Numbered from the stretch's first letter, positions 1 to 9,701 are shown. The stretch is DNA of 64,000 nucleotides from [Muricauda] lutisoli (nom. illeg.) (GCF_017313105.1 NZ_JAFLND010000001.1:1240001-1304000), one strand, 5' to 3'. A program made the numbers and translations. The notes: generated from the letters alone by a model not told the origin.

Positions 1-486
1 CCTTCGACTTGCAATGGCATGCAACACATCGGAACCTTGATTGAACTCGGATCCATCTATCACCTTTAGGTGATAGGCCGTGCTTGCAGGACTTAAGTAT
101 CCAAATGACGTATTTACAATTGAAGAATCCTTATTATAATTCATAGCGAGATTCTTCTGCTTGCTGATTTTCTCCGTAACCACAACTTCATCCAACATTT
201 CCACCTTGGGCAGCATAGCAATATTTAAAATCCTGGTCACATCCTCAACAATAATGGTGAGTGTATCCATACCCACGTATGTAAAACGCAATTCCTCACG
301 AGGGGAGGCCTTTATGTTGTATCTACCCTCCTTGTCGGTTGACGTGCCTGATTCTGTGGTCAAATTGGTCACATGTACATTGGACAACGGATTATCACCA
401 TCCGTCACACGTCCGGTAATGGTATTTTGTGCTAGACCTGAGGTCAGGGTAAATACAAGAAACAATATGGAACAAACAGCTTTCAA
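1..486 (-). CDS. Secreted carboxypeptidase-regulatory-like protein, paralogue of the next gene (partial)
   Basis: The gene is cut by the left edge; 162 codons are visible and the C-terminus is missing. The start must be the TTG at 486-484: an in-frame TAA lies directly upstream, no ATG follows before the signal peptide, and this start gives a clear signal peptide (KAVCSILFLVF core, cleavage near SGLAQ, residue 20). Residues 21-106 form a CarboxypepD_reg-like beta-sandwich, beginning ITGRVTDG and continuing to DEVVV. It aligns along its whole visible length with the upstream gene, including GMDT and VEDVTRILN, so the two are tandem duplicates. The TTG start overlaps the upstream TGA as TTGA, which implies translational coupling. 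The protein is probably periplasmic; its function is unknown. Confidence 0.8.
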   Translation of the reverse strand, partial: MKAVCSILFLVFTLTSGLAQNTITGRVTDGDNPLSNVHVTNLTTESGTSTDKEGRYNIKASPREELRFTYVGMDTLTIIVEDVTRILNIAMLPKVEMLDEVVVTEKISKQKNLAMNYNKDSSIVNTSFGYLSPASTAYHLKVIDGSEFNQGSDVLHAIASRR

Positions 487-2213
487 TTATTGGCTACCTT
501 GGTTGTGAGGTTGAAATCGAACAAATGTTGATTGGCCCCTTTGGTACCCATACGAAACACTTTAATTTCTTTGCTTTGCAATTTGCTGCCGTAGTTACGG
601 TAAATGGTCACTTTTAAGTAAGATGGCGTTAATTGTTTGTTGCCGTGATAGGTGGCATTCACTTTCCAAATACCCGGCAGCTCCTCATCCAGTATAAAAT
701 CGGCCATAGAATAGCCAAATTTCTTTTCGGACCTGATTCGTTCAGGCATTTCCACCAAAGTATGCTTCCAGTTGAAATATTGGTTAGCCGGGTTTACAAA
801 CTGCAGGTCGAATTCCGCTTCGGAGTCGTTCCATTCAAACACCAGTCTTGTGGAAAAGTCATCTTCCTCATACTTCTTCCTGTTTTTGATCTTCAGCGTA
901 CTGTTTTCCAATTTGAACAAATTCTTCACCTCTCGCTTCATGATCATGCCCAATTCCATACTATCAACGGGCAGCATTCCCTCATCCTGAAGATAGGCAT
1001 GTCTTGCATACAGGGTGGTAGCCGATTTTGGCTCGCCCACATTGCGATAGCTGTTGGCCATATCGATAAAGCTCTGGGCATAATCCGGACGTAAACAGTA
1101 TATTTTTTTATAAATGTCATGGGCCTTATCGAACCGCTCTTCTTTTTCCAAAGTATAGGCAAGAGCTTTTAACATTACTGGGTTTTTATCCATTGCTTCA
1201 ATAAACTCCTCCATAATTTTATTGGCAAAGTCCTCTTCTCCTTCTTGCTCGAAAAAATAAGCGTAGGAATCCAATAGAAAATGAGGATGACTACCATAGA
1301 TAGCCCGGTTGTTGTTGTATATGGTTTTTGCTTCTGCCACCGAGCTACTTTTTCGAAGTTGTTCCGAATAATTGGGCAATGTCTGATTGGTCACGTTTCC
1401 TGTAACATCGCCTTTCTTTACAAAGTTGTTACGAAGCTTTGCATGATCATAAGGCTTATTGTTTTCTCTAGGGGTAATGGTTCCAGTTTTCGTGTTGATC
1501 ACAACAACACCCCCTAAACCAAGTGTACCATAAAGAGAGGTCGCGATTAATGAAGGAATAAAAGCCATCCTTTTTATATTTCCAACGAACTGAAAGCAAT
1601 CCACTTTACTTAAAACCATGCCATCCACATCAAAAACAGCTTTTCTTGGGAAGTTTATACTTTGTAGCCCTCTCATGGATACAATAAGTTCACCCTTTGG
1701 GCTGCAGTATGATTTTACTCCAGCAAATTGACCTTGAATGGCCAAACTTAAGTTGAGTTCTTGATTTAATTCTTCCTCATCGAGAATTCTCATTGAAAAG
1801 GCTGTGGCTTCCTTATCCATAAAACCAAAAGCTGATTTTATAATATTTGGATTGGAATCATATTGCAATTTCATTTCCTTTTGACCTTTTAAGATCGTTT
1901 TGGATACCGTTACCTCATCCAGTTCCTCGACCTTGGGGTTCATTGTTACATTCAGAATTCGAGTAACATCCTCCACCATGATCGTTACGGTATCCATACC
2001 CATGTAGGTATATCGGAGTTCTTGACGGGGTTCCGCCATGATTTGATATTCTCCCTCAGCATCAGAAGTCGTTTTACTTCCTAAAGCTAAATTGGCAATC
2101 TGAACATTGGACAATGCCGATTTACCATCGGTAACACGACCCGTTATATTTTTTTGACCAAAGGTCGAACCAGAAAACAAAAGGAAAAATCCTGCGAAAA
2201 TCAGTAATCTCAT
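483..2213 (-). CDS. Secreted CarboxypepD_reg / TonB-plug-like / TPR protein
   Basis: A 576-aa secreted protein. Residues 1-20 are a signal peptide (cleavage after STFGQ). Residues 21-100 form a CarboxypepD_reg-like domain (ITGRVTDGKSALSNV). Residues about 125-245 resemble a TonB-receptor plug domain (SMRGLQS, then YGTLGLGGVVVINTKTG). Residues about 330-420 look like TPR helices, and a beta-rich tail follows. No outer-membrane barrel follows the plug, so this is not a TonB-dependent receptor. The family recurs in Bacteroidota, but no biochemical function can be assigned. The downstream paralogue starts inside its stop codon. Confidence 0.8.
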   Translation of the reverse strand: MRLLIFAGFFLLFSGSTFGQKNITGRVTDGKSALSNVQIANLALGSKTTSDAEGEYQIMAEPRQELRYTYMGMDTVTIMVEDVTRILNVTMNPKVEELDEVTVSKTILKGQKEMKLQYDSNPNIIKSAFGFMDKEATAFSMRILDEEELNQELNLSLAIQGQFAGVKSYCSPKGELIVSMRGLQSINFPRKAVFDVDGMVLSKVDCFQFVGNIKRMAFIPSLIATSLYGTLGLGGVVVINTKTGTITPRENNKPYDHAKLRNNFVKKGDVTGNVTNQTLPNYSEQLRKSSSVAEAKTIYNNNRAIYGSHPHFLLDSYAYFFEQEGEEDFANKIMEEFIEAMDKNPVMLKALAYTLEKEERFDKAHDIYKKIYCLRPDYAQSFIDMANSYRNVGEPKSATTLYARHAYLQDEGMLPVDSMELGMIMKREVKNLFKLENSTLKIKNRKKYEEDDFSTRLVFEWNDSEAEFDLQFVNPANQYFNWKHTLVEMPERIRSEKKFGYSMADFILDEELPGIWKVNATYHGNKQLTPSYLKVTIYRNYGSKLQSKEIKVFRMGTKGANQHLFDFNLTTKVANN

Positions 2214-2257
2214 AGCAACTTGAAAATTAGATGATTACTAAATTTACGAAAAAATAA

Positions 2258-3604
2258 TCAGTTCCCTAAATGTGATTTTGGTCTTGGAATAAGCAATAAT
2301 TCAGTTTGTCTGCCATTTATATACCTGAAGCCATCTTCACCGAAAAAACCGGGCTCCTCCAGCATAATTCTAATGTCCCTGTTCCATTCCGGAATGTTCA
2401 CCGTTGCATTCAGTTCAATGGCGTAAGCGGTATTTGGGTTCAAAGGATAATTTTCACCATCATCTTTCATCACTCCACCCTGGGCATCCCACATTCCGAT
2501 GGTGGTTCCTGCAGAGTGCCCGTACATACCCAAGGGATGTGTATAAATGGCTGGTCGGAGACCTGAATTCTTTGCATCTTGCAAGGCTTTGGCCAGGATT
2601 TCGTTACCTACCCTGCCCTCGACCATGTTCTGGGTCAAAAAATCCTGTACACGATTACCATCATACAAGGCATTTACCAAAAATGATGGTGCTTCGGTTT
2701 CTTCTGGCTTTAAAACGTAGGCCAGTTCCTGACAGTCCGTATTCAAACGCAAATAGGTGATTCCAAAGTCGCAATGCAGCAAATCGCCCCGTTGTATCAC
2801 TTCATCATCCGGTCTACCCGAAAATGAATACAAGTGCCCTACCAATTCTTCGCTGGTCCTTTGGACGTCCACCGTGGGGTGGAACCACGTTTCCAAACCT
2901 AAATCGGTTACCTTTTGGCGCATCCACCATTCGACTTCGGTAGTCGTGGTAACCCCTGGTGTAATCACTTTCTCCGAAAAGGCTTCGGCGATAATATCAT
3001 GTGTAATATCCGTTAACTGATTAAAAATGGTCATTTCCCTGGGTGTGCGAGTCTCAATCCAACGCACAGCCAACTGTTCGGCAGATACCACTTTGGACTG
3101 ATATTTTCTGGGAAGGTTGGCCATAAACTCATCATAATCGGTTTTGTCCAGTCCATCGGCAATATTATGGTCTTTGGAAAAATTAAGTCCGATTTTATCC
3201 GGATTACGTTCCGCGATCAACTGCATTAAACGTTTCCACTGGTCGGGTTCTTTCTCTTTGTCCCAAGCCGATGTAATGCTCTTACCAATATTGTAGCGCG
3301 CTACCGCCAATTTATCGATGGTACCTTTATCCTTGTCCCTGTAAAATAACAGAATGGTCCTTCTTCGGGCATTCAACCAAGTTGCAGGCAACATGGTTCG
3401 GAGCACGGGGTCTTCGTTATATTCGCGGGAAATCAAAACCCACATATCCAATCCTGCATCATCCATTAATTGGGGAAGCAATACATTGAATCGCTCTTCA
3501 AGGATTTCATCCACTACCCTGGCCCGTTCCGCTTCGGGGAGTATTTGTTGTGAGGATACTATAAAAGGAAGGAGCAGTAATGCTAGTTTTATGGCTTTTT
3601 GCAT
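2258..3604 (-). CDS. M24 family metallopeptidase (Xaa-Pro aminopeptidase-like), exported
   Basis: A 448-aa protein with a signal peptide (residues 1-19, ending VSSQ) and a creatinase/aminopeptidase-P fold. The five expected metal ligands can be placed at D279 (HCDFG), D290 (NTDCQ), H363 (YGHSAG), E397 (AIELN) and E416 or E417 (LEEPG). The family cleaves X-Pro bonds or related substrates; the signal peptide puts this member in the periplasm. It lies 44 bp upstream of the carboxypeptidase-regulatory-like pair on the same strand and may share their transcript. The exact substrate is not predictable. Confidence 0.88.
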   Translation of the reverse strand: MQKAIKLALLLLPFIVSSQQILPEAERARVVDEILEERFNVLLPQLMDDAGLDMWVLISREYNEDPVLRTMLPATWLNARRRTILLFYRDKDKGTIDKLAVARYNIGKSITSAWDKEKEPDQWKRLMQLIAERNPDKIGLNFSKDHNIADGLDKTDYDEFMANLPRKYQSKVVSAEQLAVRWIETRTPREMTIFNQLTDITHDIIAEAFSEKVITPGVTTTTEVEWWMRQKVTDLGLETWFHPTVDVQRTSEELVGHLYSFSGRPDDEVIQRGDLLHCDFGITYLRLNTDCQELAYVLKPEETEAPSFLVNALYDGNRVQDFLTQNMVEGRVGNEILAKALQDAKNSGLRPAIYTHPLGMYGHSAGTTIGMWDAQGGVMKDDGENYPLNPNTAYAIELNATVNIPEWNRDIRIMLEEPGFFGEDGFRYINGRQTELLLIPRPKSHLGN

Positions 3605-3639
3605 GGTTGGTTTTTTAAAAGATTTTGAATGTACAAAAC

Positions 3640-4713
3640 TTATGTAAGTTGTTGAAGCGTTTTTTTACGGTTGACCTTTTTTGTCGAAGTCTCCTCAAAT
3701 GTTTTTACAAAGTAAATAGCTTTGGGCACTTCATATTTCACTATTCTTTTTTCCTTTTTGATGGCTTGTAGCAATTCTTGTTTGTTGTTTGATTCCCCCT
3801 CGATAATCAAGACCAATTTTTGACCTAAAGTCTCATCGGGAATACCTGCCACAAAAAAACGTGACTGAATCAGGCTTGATAACTTTTCCTCTATTTTCTC
3901 GGGAACAAGTTTGATGCCTCCCGAATTGATGATGGAATCAAACCGTCCCAACCAATTAAATTTTGTTTTCCCGCTAAGTGCTACCAAATCATTGGTGATT
4001 ATTTTCTCATCTGAAATGTTGGGTGCATCAATCACTAGACATCCCCTATCATCTTGTGAAACGGTAACATTTGGCAAAACTTCAAAAGTATTGGAAGATT
4101 TTGTATCAATCTTTTTTACCGCAACATGGGTAATGGTCTCCGTCATACCATAGGTTTCATAAGCTTTAACAGGTTGCTTAGCCAGCTGGCTCCGTAAACT
4201 TGAATCCACGGGTGCTCCACCTACAATAAGCTGTTTTACCCTGCCTATTTCATTTAACGAATTTTGCGCTTGGAGAGGTACCATCGCTACAAAATCATAC
4301 ACTTTGTTATTACTGGCCAAAGGGTTTGATGATGGTTCTACATAATCCAAATGCAGTCCAAGAACCATAGCACGAACCAACATCATTTTGCCTGCTATTC
4401 CTGTGCAGGGTAAACATAAGAGTGCTTTTTGCTGGGGTTGTAAACCAAAATATGCTCCCGTAGCCAATGCGGAATTGACCATATGTTCCTTTTTAAGCTC
4501 AATGGTCTTTGGGTTGCCAGTAGAACCCGATGTTTGCACCTCTATGGTCGGTGTACCCGAAACCCAATCCAATAAAAACTTCCCTATTGTCTTTTCAAAA
4601 GGCACTCCTTTTTTCACCATTGCTTTGGCCGCCTTGCCAAGTTCTGCAATAGTGCAAGAATCATTGTTCAGTTTAAAATCTGGGTGAATGCTATGCCAAG
4701 TCGGATTCTCCAT
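3640..4713 (-). CDS. menE: O-succinylbenzoate--CoA ligase
   Basis: An acyl-CoA ligase of the ANL family, 357 aa. It activates o-succinylbenzoate with ATP and CoA in menaquinone synthesis. The phosphate-binding motif TSGSTGNPK is at residues 61-69, the adenylation motif YGMTET near residue 190, and the hinge-type motif GRFDSIINSGG in the C-terminal third. It is about 90 residues shorter than the E. coli enzyme because the N-terminal part is reduced, as is usual in Bacteroidota. The start codon lies inside the 3' end of the CPBP protease gene (23-bp overlap), which follows menC, so menC-CPBP-menE form one transcription unit. Confidence 0.9.
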   Translation of the reverse strand: MENPTWHSIHPDFKLNNDSCTIAELGKAAKAMVKKGVPFEKTIGKFLLDWVSGTPTIEVQTSGSTGNPKTIELKKEHMVNSALATGAYFGLQPQQKALLCLPCTGIAGKMMLVRAMVLGLHLDYVEPSSNPLASNNKVYDFVAMVPLQAQNSLNEIGRVKQLIVGGAPVDSSLRSQLAKQPVKAYETYGMTETITHVAVKKIDTKSSNTFEVLPNVTVSQDDRGCLVIDAPNISDEKIITNDLVALSGKTKFNWLGRFDSIINSGGIKLVPEKIEEKLSSLIQSRFFVAGIPDETLGQKLVLIIEGESNNKQELLQAIKKEKRIVKYEVPKAIYFVKTFEETSTKKVNRKKTLQQLT

Positions 4714-5629
4714 CGGTCATTGCTACAAATTCTTCTTTGGACAATACACGCCCAAAAAGCCTTTCTTTCCAGTTTTTCCAACCATATTTTTTGGAAAAGA
4801 ACAATAATAAAATAGGATAGACCACAAAAACAGGAATCAATACATCCCAACCCAATACCGGTTCGGATATATCCCTATAAATGGAATTGGTCTGGAAAGC
4901 GGTCCAATCAGCTGTTACAAGCAAGGCTGTTATCAAATTATTGGCCGCATGGAATCCAAGTGCCAGTTCAAGGCCTTCATCCATTAAAGTCAAAATCCCC
5001 AAAAAGAACCCTGTTCCTATGTAGTAAATCAAGATGCCAAGACCGAGTTTTTCCACTTCAGGGTTTGCGATGTGCATTAAACCGAACAAACTGGAGGTAA
5101 TTACTAATGGCACCCATTTGTTCTTGGCCATAAGTCCAATTCCCTGCATCATGTGTCCCCTAAACAGGTATTCTTCAAAACTTGTTTGTAACGGAATCAA
5201 CAGAATGGCTATAATAGCCAATGGAATAAATTTTGAAAGGTTAAAATTAAGCTCGTATTTCTCCGGTGAAAAATAAATATCGATTCCGGTAAGTAAAACG
5301 GTAACCGCACCCCATAGTAAAAATGAATATATAATTCGCTTCCAGTCGATTTTTTTCCGTGAGGTAGTCAATGATGTGATGGATTGTTGATGGACCAATA
5401 ATGTCCAGCCCAAAACAACAAAAAAACCGACCACCAGTGGCGCCAATAAAAGAATGAGTACAAGGTTACTCCCAAATTGATCTATTATTTGTTGCATGGC
5501 ATCTTCAACATTAACACCTGAGTTTACGGTAATAATGTAATTCCATACCATAAATCCAATGAAGCCTATGGGCAGCACCAAGTACTTCCATAAACCTTCA
5601 TTTCCCTTATATCCTTGCTCTATGTACAT
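4691..5629 (-). CDS. CPBP family intramembrane metalloprotease
   Basis: A polytopic membrane protein of 312 aa with the CPBP (Abi) glutamic protease motifs: EEYLFRG (E152-E153, R157) and FGLMH (H186). About eight hydrophobic segments are visible. The ATG at 5629 overlaps the menC stop by 10 bp; the longer in-frame reading from 5656 would need a TTG start, so the ATG is preferred. Family members include CAAX prenyl endopeptidases and bacteriocin self-immunity proteins. Its place between menC and menE is probably only operonic, and a role in quinone metabolism is not implied. Confidence 0.85.
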   Translation of the reverse strand: MYIEQGYKGNEGLWKYLVLPIGFIGFMVWNYIITVNSGVNVEDAMQQIIDQFGSNLVLILLLAPLVVGFFVVLGWTLLVHQQSITSLTTSRKKIDWKRIIYSFLLWGAVTVLLTGIDIYFSPEKYELNFNLSKFIPLAIIAILLIPLQTSFEEYLFRGHMMQGIGLMAKNKWVPLVITSSLFGLMHIANPEVEKLGLGILIYYIGTGFFLGILTLMDEGLELALGFHAANNLITALLVTADWTAFQTNSIYRDISEPVLGWDVLIPVFVVYPILLLFFSKKYGWKNWKERLFGRVLSKEEFVAMTDGESDLA

Positions 5630-6672
5630 ATTTTCTGTATTAAGTCCATATCCCAAACTTTTGATTGTCTGTAAAAGAGTTTGCCCTCCGATACTTCCAA
5701 AGGACTCTCGATATTATTGGTGAACAGACTCCCTGTTCCCAAACCTTGTGGCATTTTTGTATCCAGAGCGTAGGTAAACTGTGCTATTGCATTCAATCCA
5801 ATATTACTCTCCAACGCACTGGTAATCCACCAGCCTATACGTTGCTTTTCAGCCAAAGCGATCCATTGTTTACAACCGTTAATACCACCCACCAAACTTG
5901 GTTTCAATATGATATATTGGGGTTGAATTGTTTGTAGCAATTTCTCCTTTTCCGTTACATCAAAAACCCCGATCAATTCTTCGTCCAGGGCAATTGGAAG
6001 AGGTGTTTTTTTACATAGCTCGGCCATTGCTTCCCATTGGCCCGCTTTGATGGGCTGCTCAATGGAATGTATTTTAAAGGCTGATAATCTATTCAATTTG
6101 GACATAGCCTCATCTACGGCAAATGCACCATTGGCATCTACCCGAAGTTCTATATCATCTGGCGAAAAATTATCTCGAATGGATTTTAGAATGGATATTT
6201 CTTGTTCAAAATCGATAGCACCAATCTTCATTTTGATGCATCCAAAGCCATCCCTTAGTTTTTGTTCAAGCTGTTGAAGCATATATTCCGTATCCCCCAT
6301 CCAAATAAGGCCATTGATCGGAATTGGTGATTCCCTTTTGGTGAAATCTGAAGGAAACAGTTCAAAAGGGTTTTTGGATTGAAGTGATAAAAAGGCCTGT
6401 TCCACTCCAAATTGAATTGAGGGAAACTCCTTTAATTCACTCAAGAGCACATTTTTTCCCAAATGTATGTTGTTACAGGTCCAGGCAAGTTGTTGTTCGT
6501 AATCCGGGCGGTCATCCACACTCAACCCACGTAAAATACCGCACTCCCCAATACCTATGGCATCTTTATCTTCTAAAATGATATACCAAGTTTCTTTTTG
6601 GGTCATAACCCCGCGCGAGGTACCGCTTGGGACTTTAAAATCGAGGGTGTACTTTTTATAGCTTGCTTTCAT
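5620..6672 (-). CDS. menC: o-Succinylbenzoate synthase (enolase superfamily)
   Basis: A muconate-lactonising subgroup enolase, 350 aa. It dehydrates SHCHC to o-succinylbenzoate. The catalytic pattern is complete: KMK (K147, K149), metal ligands D179 (RVDANG), E205 (SIEQP) and D230 (ALDEE), and K257 (ILKPS). The ATG at 6672 is chosen because it begins the conserved domain. A start 60 bases further upstream would run into the divergent SDR gene and add a sequence with no domain match. It is followed by the CPBP protease and menE in overlapping reading frames. Confidence 0.9.
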   Translation of the reverse strand: MKASYKKYTLDFKVPSGTSRGVMTQKETWYIILEDKDAIGIGECGILRGLSVDDRPDYEQQLAWTCNNIHLGKNVLLSELKEFPSIQFGVEQAFLSLQSKNPFELFPSDFTKRESPIPINGLIWMGDTEYMLQQLEQKLRDGFGCIKMKIGAIDFEQEISILKSIRDNFSPDDIELRVDANGAFAVDEAMSKLNRLSAFKIHSIEQPIKAGQWEAMAELCKKTPLPIALDEELIGVFDVTEKEKLLQTIQPQYIILKPSLVGGINGCKQWIALAEKQRIGWWITSALESNIGLNAIAQFTYALDTKMPQGLGTGSLFTNNIESPLEVSEGKLFYRQSKVWDMDLIQKICT

Positions 6673-6717
6673 GAAGTAGTCCAAATTTAAGTATATTTTG
6701 AATCTAAAAAAGCACTT

Positions 6718-7512
6718 ATGGGAAGTATCCAAGGAAAAACCATTTGGGTGACGGGAGCATCTTCAGGAATTGGAAAAAGTTTGGTGTTGGCGCTAAGTTC
6801 ATATCCTTGCAATTTGATTCTCTCATCTAGAAGGGAAGAAGAACTTATCAAAGTAAAGGCTTTGTGCGGTAACACCGACAACATTGCCATTTTGCCATTG
6901 GACCTTAAAAACCATGAGGCCATGGAGATGATTGCGCAAAAGGCTATTTCCTTTTATGGCAAGGTGGACATTTTGGTAAACAATGCTGGAATAAGTCAGC
7001 GTTCCTTGATCAAAAACACAAAATTAGAGGTCTATGGACAGCTGATGGATATAAATTATTTGGGCACTGTAGCCCTTTCCAAGGCAATTCTACCTCATTT
7101 CATTGCCAATAAAGCCGGGCATTATGTAACGATTACCAGTTTAATGGGAAAGTTTGGTTCTCCCTACAGGTCGGGATATTGCGGTGCCAAACATGCACTG
7201 CACGGCTTTTTTGATGTAATGCGCATGGAACATGAAAAAGATGGTGTAAAAGTAACCATGGTATGCCCGGGGTTTGTACGGACCAATGTGGCCAAAAATG
7301 CTTTAACGGCCGATGGTTCCCCACAACAAAATGATGATGTGGCCACAAAGAACGGGATAAGTCCAGAAGTGGCGGCAAAAAAAATAATTACAGCAATTGA
7401 GAAGGATAAGTTCGAAGTGTATGTGGGCGGGAAAGAAGTAAAAGGAATCTATTTGAAACGTTTTTTCCCTAAACTATTGCACAAAATGGTGCTGAAAAGC
7501 CAAGTACGATAA
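6718..7512 (+). CDS. Short-chain dehydrogenase/reductase
   Basis: A classical SDR of 264 aa: TGASSGIG nucleotide-binding loop at residues 12-19, NNAG at 88-91, catalytic S141 and the YxxxK pair Y154/K158. It is an NAD(P)(H)-dependent oxidoreductase, probably cytosolic, of the DHRS7-like subgroup. It is divergent from menC with 45 bp between the starts and ends 1 bp from the stop of the convergent histidine kinase gene. The substrate is unknown; nothing links it to menaquinone synthesis except location. Confidence 0.87.
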   Translation: MGSIQGKTIWVTGASSGIGKSLVLALSSYPCNLILSSRREEELIKVKALCGNTDNIAILPLDLKNHEAMEMIAQKAISFYGKVDILVNNAGISQRSLIKNTKLEVYGQLMDINYLGTVALSKAILPHFIANKAGHYVTITSLMGKFGSPYRSGYCGAKHALHGFFDVMRMEHEKDGVKVTMVCPGFVRTNVAKNALTADGSPQQNDDVATKNGISPEVAAKKIITAIEKDKFEVYVGGKEVKGIYLKRFFPKLLHKMVLKSQVR

Positions 7513-7513
7513 A

Positions 7514-9475
7514 TCAACTGAAGTTGAACCAGAAACGAACACCCTCCACTTGCCTGTCAATATTTAATTTGGATTGCAACTGGTTTACCAAGCGGTTGAT
7601 CAGGCGGATTCCCATAGAGGAATGTGCACGTTCATCCGTGTCTTCTGGAAGGCCTATACCATTGTCCGTATATTCAAAATAGCCCTGGTCCCCATTTTTA
7701 CGCAAATGGATATAAATTTTTCCATTTTCATCGTTTTCCGGGAAGGCATACTTAAATGAATTGGATACGAGTTCGTTAAGAATCAGTCCAAAGGGAATAG
7801 CTCGGTCAATATCCAACTCCGTGCCTTCTGCATCAATCGTAATGCTAATGTTGTGACCACCTTTTTTATAAACAGATTGTACACTATTGATCAAACTCTC
7901 TATATACCCTTGCATTTCTATTACCGAAAGGTCGTCGTTCTGATATAATTTCTGGTGGATCAAAGCCATGGCCTTTACCCGGCTTTTACCTTCCTCCAGC
8001 GCTTCAATGGCAGCCTTACTTCGGGTATTTTTTGTTTGTAGGCTCAATAAGCTCGATACCATTTGTAGGTTGTTCTTAACCCTGTGGTGTATCTCTTTTA
8101 AAAGAGAGTCCTTTTCAACAAGCGAATTTTCAATGATGTGTTTTTGTTCGGCGATCAAACGTTGGTTCTTGATACTTTTAAGATAGGCATAAACCAAACC
8201 TGCAAAACCCAATAGGGTAAAGATCAAAGAGACAAAAACCAAGTTCATCCGTTCATCCTTAGCTTTCATTTCACTACGGTTCAACTCATTTATTCGCTTT
8301 TGTTCATCTATCAATCGCTGTGAGTTCTCCAGGTCCTCATTGGCAACAATAGTGACCAGCTGTTGTTTTATAAGCGCTGACTGCTTTTTCGCCAATGAAT
8401 CTTTGATTCTCTCATTTCGCTTATAATAGATGGAAGCATTCTTGTAGTTTTCAACCTTATCGTAAAAAGCAGCCAATAAGCTGTTCTTTTTTATGGTCTG
8501 TAGTACCGTTATATTTTCAAACTCAACATCAAGATATTTTTTTGCCTCCGAAAAACGATCCATTTGCAAATTGGCTTCGGCCAAATAGAGTGTATTTTCC
8601 ACTACCTCACTCTGATCGTTGTTGTTGGGTGATTTTTTTAAGGTTTCTATACTGGTTTCCAAGAGTGGTAAGGCCTCTTCGAACTCTCCGAGCATTACGT
8701 GGCATTTAGCTATATTCCCTTCTATTTCGGCTTGCAGTAATTCACTTTGAAAAATATCAGACTCACTTTTTTGAGTGGAAATGTCGTTCATGTACACTCC
8801 CAAATAGGAATTGGCCTTTTTTAGTTCGCTCAAAGCCGTGGGGGCAGAATCATCCAACCTCAAATAATTTCCCACTTTGCTGTGGTACTTTGCCAAACCA
8901 TAGGAATCATTGTCCGCAATAGTAGGCTTAACCTCCATAATATATTGGTTTCTAGCCTTTCTATATAATCCTAGGTTACTGTAAATATCATAGAAGGAGA
9001 CATTTTCGGTAATGCCGAGTTCACGCTTTTGTTTTCGGATTTCAATTTGCTTATCGAACAATTGGAGATTGGCATAATTATCGTCCAATACATCCAAGAC
9101 TATCTTTTGTGAATCTGGATTCAAGGAATCCTTTACCCCGTAAAGTTCTTTGGCAATTGCCGTACTCTTGTCATATTCACCCAGGTCGTTGTATACTTGG
9201 GCCTGCATAATTTGATATAAACGGATTGCAGAGGTGTCTTGGGTTTTTTGTGCGTTGGACAAATAAATTTTAAGGGTGTCCAACCAATCATAAGCAGAAT
9301 TTACATTGTACCTGTCCAATGAATTAAAAAAGACATCGAACCGTTGGGTAGGCTGATTGGTATCCTGAAATTCCTTGAGAACACTTTCCTCTTCAGTGGC
9401 AATAGTCTGAGCCGATGAGGTAAAGAGAAAAACAAAATATACCGTGGTAAATAAAAATCTTACGTAACGTCCCAT
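7514..9475 (-). CDS. TPR-containing HisKA_2 sensor histidine kinase
   Basis: A 653-aa sensor kinase. It has a signal peptide (residues 1-22), a periplasmic helical TPR-like region (about 30-380), a coiled coil, one TM segment (411-431), a HisKA_2 dimerisation domain with EIHHRVKNN (H463/H464) and a C-terminal HATPase domain (NELVSN, DNGIGLP, SSMGIRL). The HisKA_2/HWE type often pairs with unusual regulators; the LytTR response regulator 540 bp upstream on the same strand is the obvious partner. The intergenic space holds a pair of 10-bp direct repeats that could be the regulator's binding site. Confidence 0.9.
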   Translation of the reverse strand: MGRYVRFLFTTVYFVFLFTSSAQTIATEEESVLKEFQDTNQPTQRFDVFFNSLDRYNVNSAYDWLDTLKIYLSNAQKTQDTSAIRLYQIMQAQVYNDLGEYDKSTAIAKELYGVKDSLNPDSQKIVLDVLDDNYANLQLFDKQIEIRKQKRELGITENVSFYDIYSNLGLYRKARNQYIMEVKPTIADNDSYGLAKYHSKVGNYLRLDDSAPTALSELKKANSYLGVYMNDISTQKSESDIFQSELLQAEIEGNIAKCHVMLGEFEEALPLLETSIETLKKSPNNNDQSEVVENTLYLAEANLQMDRFSEAKKYLDVEFENITVLQTIKKNSLLAAFYDKVENYKNASIYYKRNERIKDSLAKKQSALIKQQLVTIVANEDLENSQRLIDEQKRINELNRSEMKAKDERMNLVFVSLIFTLLGFAGLVYAYLKSIKNQRLIAEQKHIIENSLVEKDSLLKEIHHRVKNNLQMVSSLLSLQTKNTRSKAAIEALEEGKSRVKAMALIHQKLYQNDDLSVIEMQGYIESLINSVQSVYKKGGHNISITIDAEGTELDIDRAIPFGLILNELVSNSFKYAFPENDENGKIYIHLRKNGDQGYFEYTDNGIGLPEDTDERAHSSMGIRLINRLVNQLQSKLNIDRQVEGVRFWFNFS

Positions 9476-9670
9476 TAATTTAATTGATACAGCGACCCAA
9501 AATTGTTTTTAGACCCTATATTATTATCGTGCCCTTTTTTCCTTTATTGCCCCGATAACCAATTCAACTCAAAAAATGGAAAATTGTACTGAATCTTAAC
9601 TGTATGGGGTATATAAAGAACGTTAGTCTTGTCACAAAATTAAATCCAATAGGAAAGAGTTGATGGTTAT

Positions 9671-9701
9671 TGTTGTGAAAGTGCCGTTTTCTGTTGTGAA
9701 A
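9671..9701. promoter_or_regulatory. Candidate LytTR-regulator binding site (two direct repeats)
   Basis: TGTTGTGAAA occurs twice, at 9671-9680 and 9692-9701, with 21 bp from start to start. LytTR proteins typically bind pairs of ~9-bp direct repeats about two helical turns apart. The pair lies about 200 bp upstream of the kinase gene, which is read away from it on the minus strand. A third copy with one changed base (TGTTGTGAAC) is at 9910-9919. Assignment to the neighbouring LytTR regulator is inference. Confidence 0.45.

Noticed and set aside
1-2213. TonB-dependent receptor pair
   Set aside because: The visible full-length copy has a plug-like segment but ends at 576 residues with TPR helices and no outer-membrane barrel.
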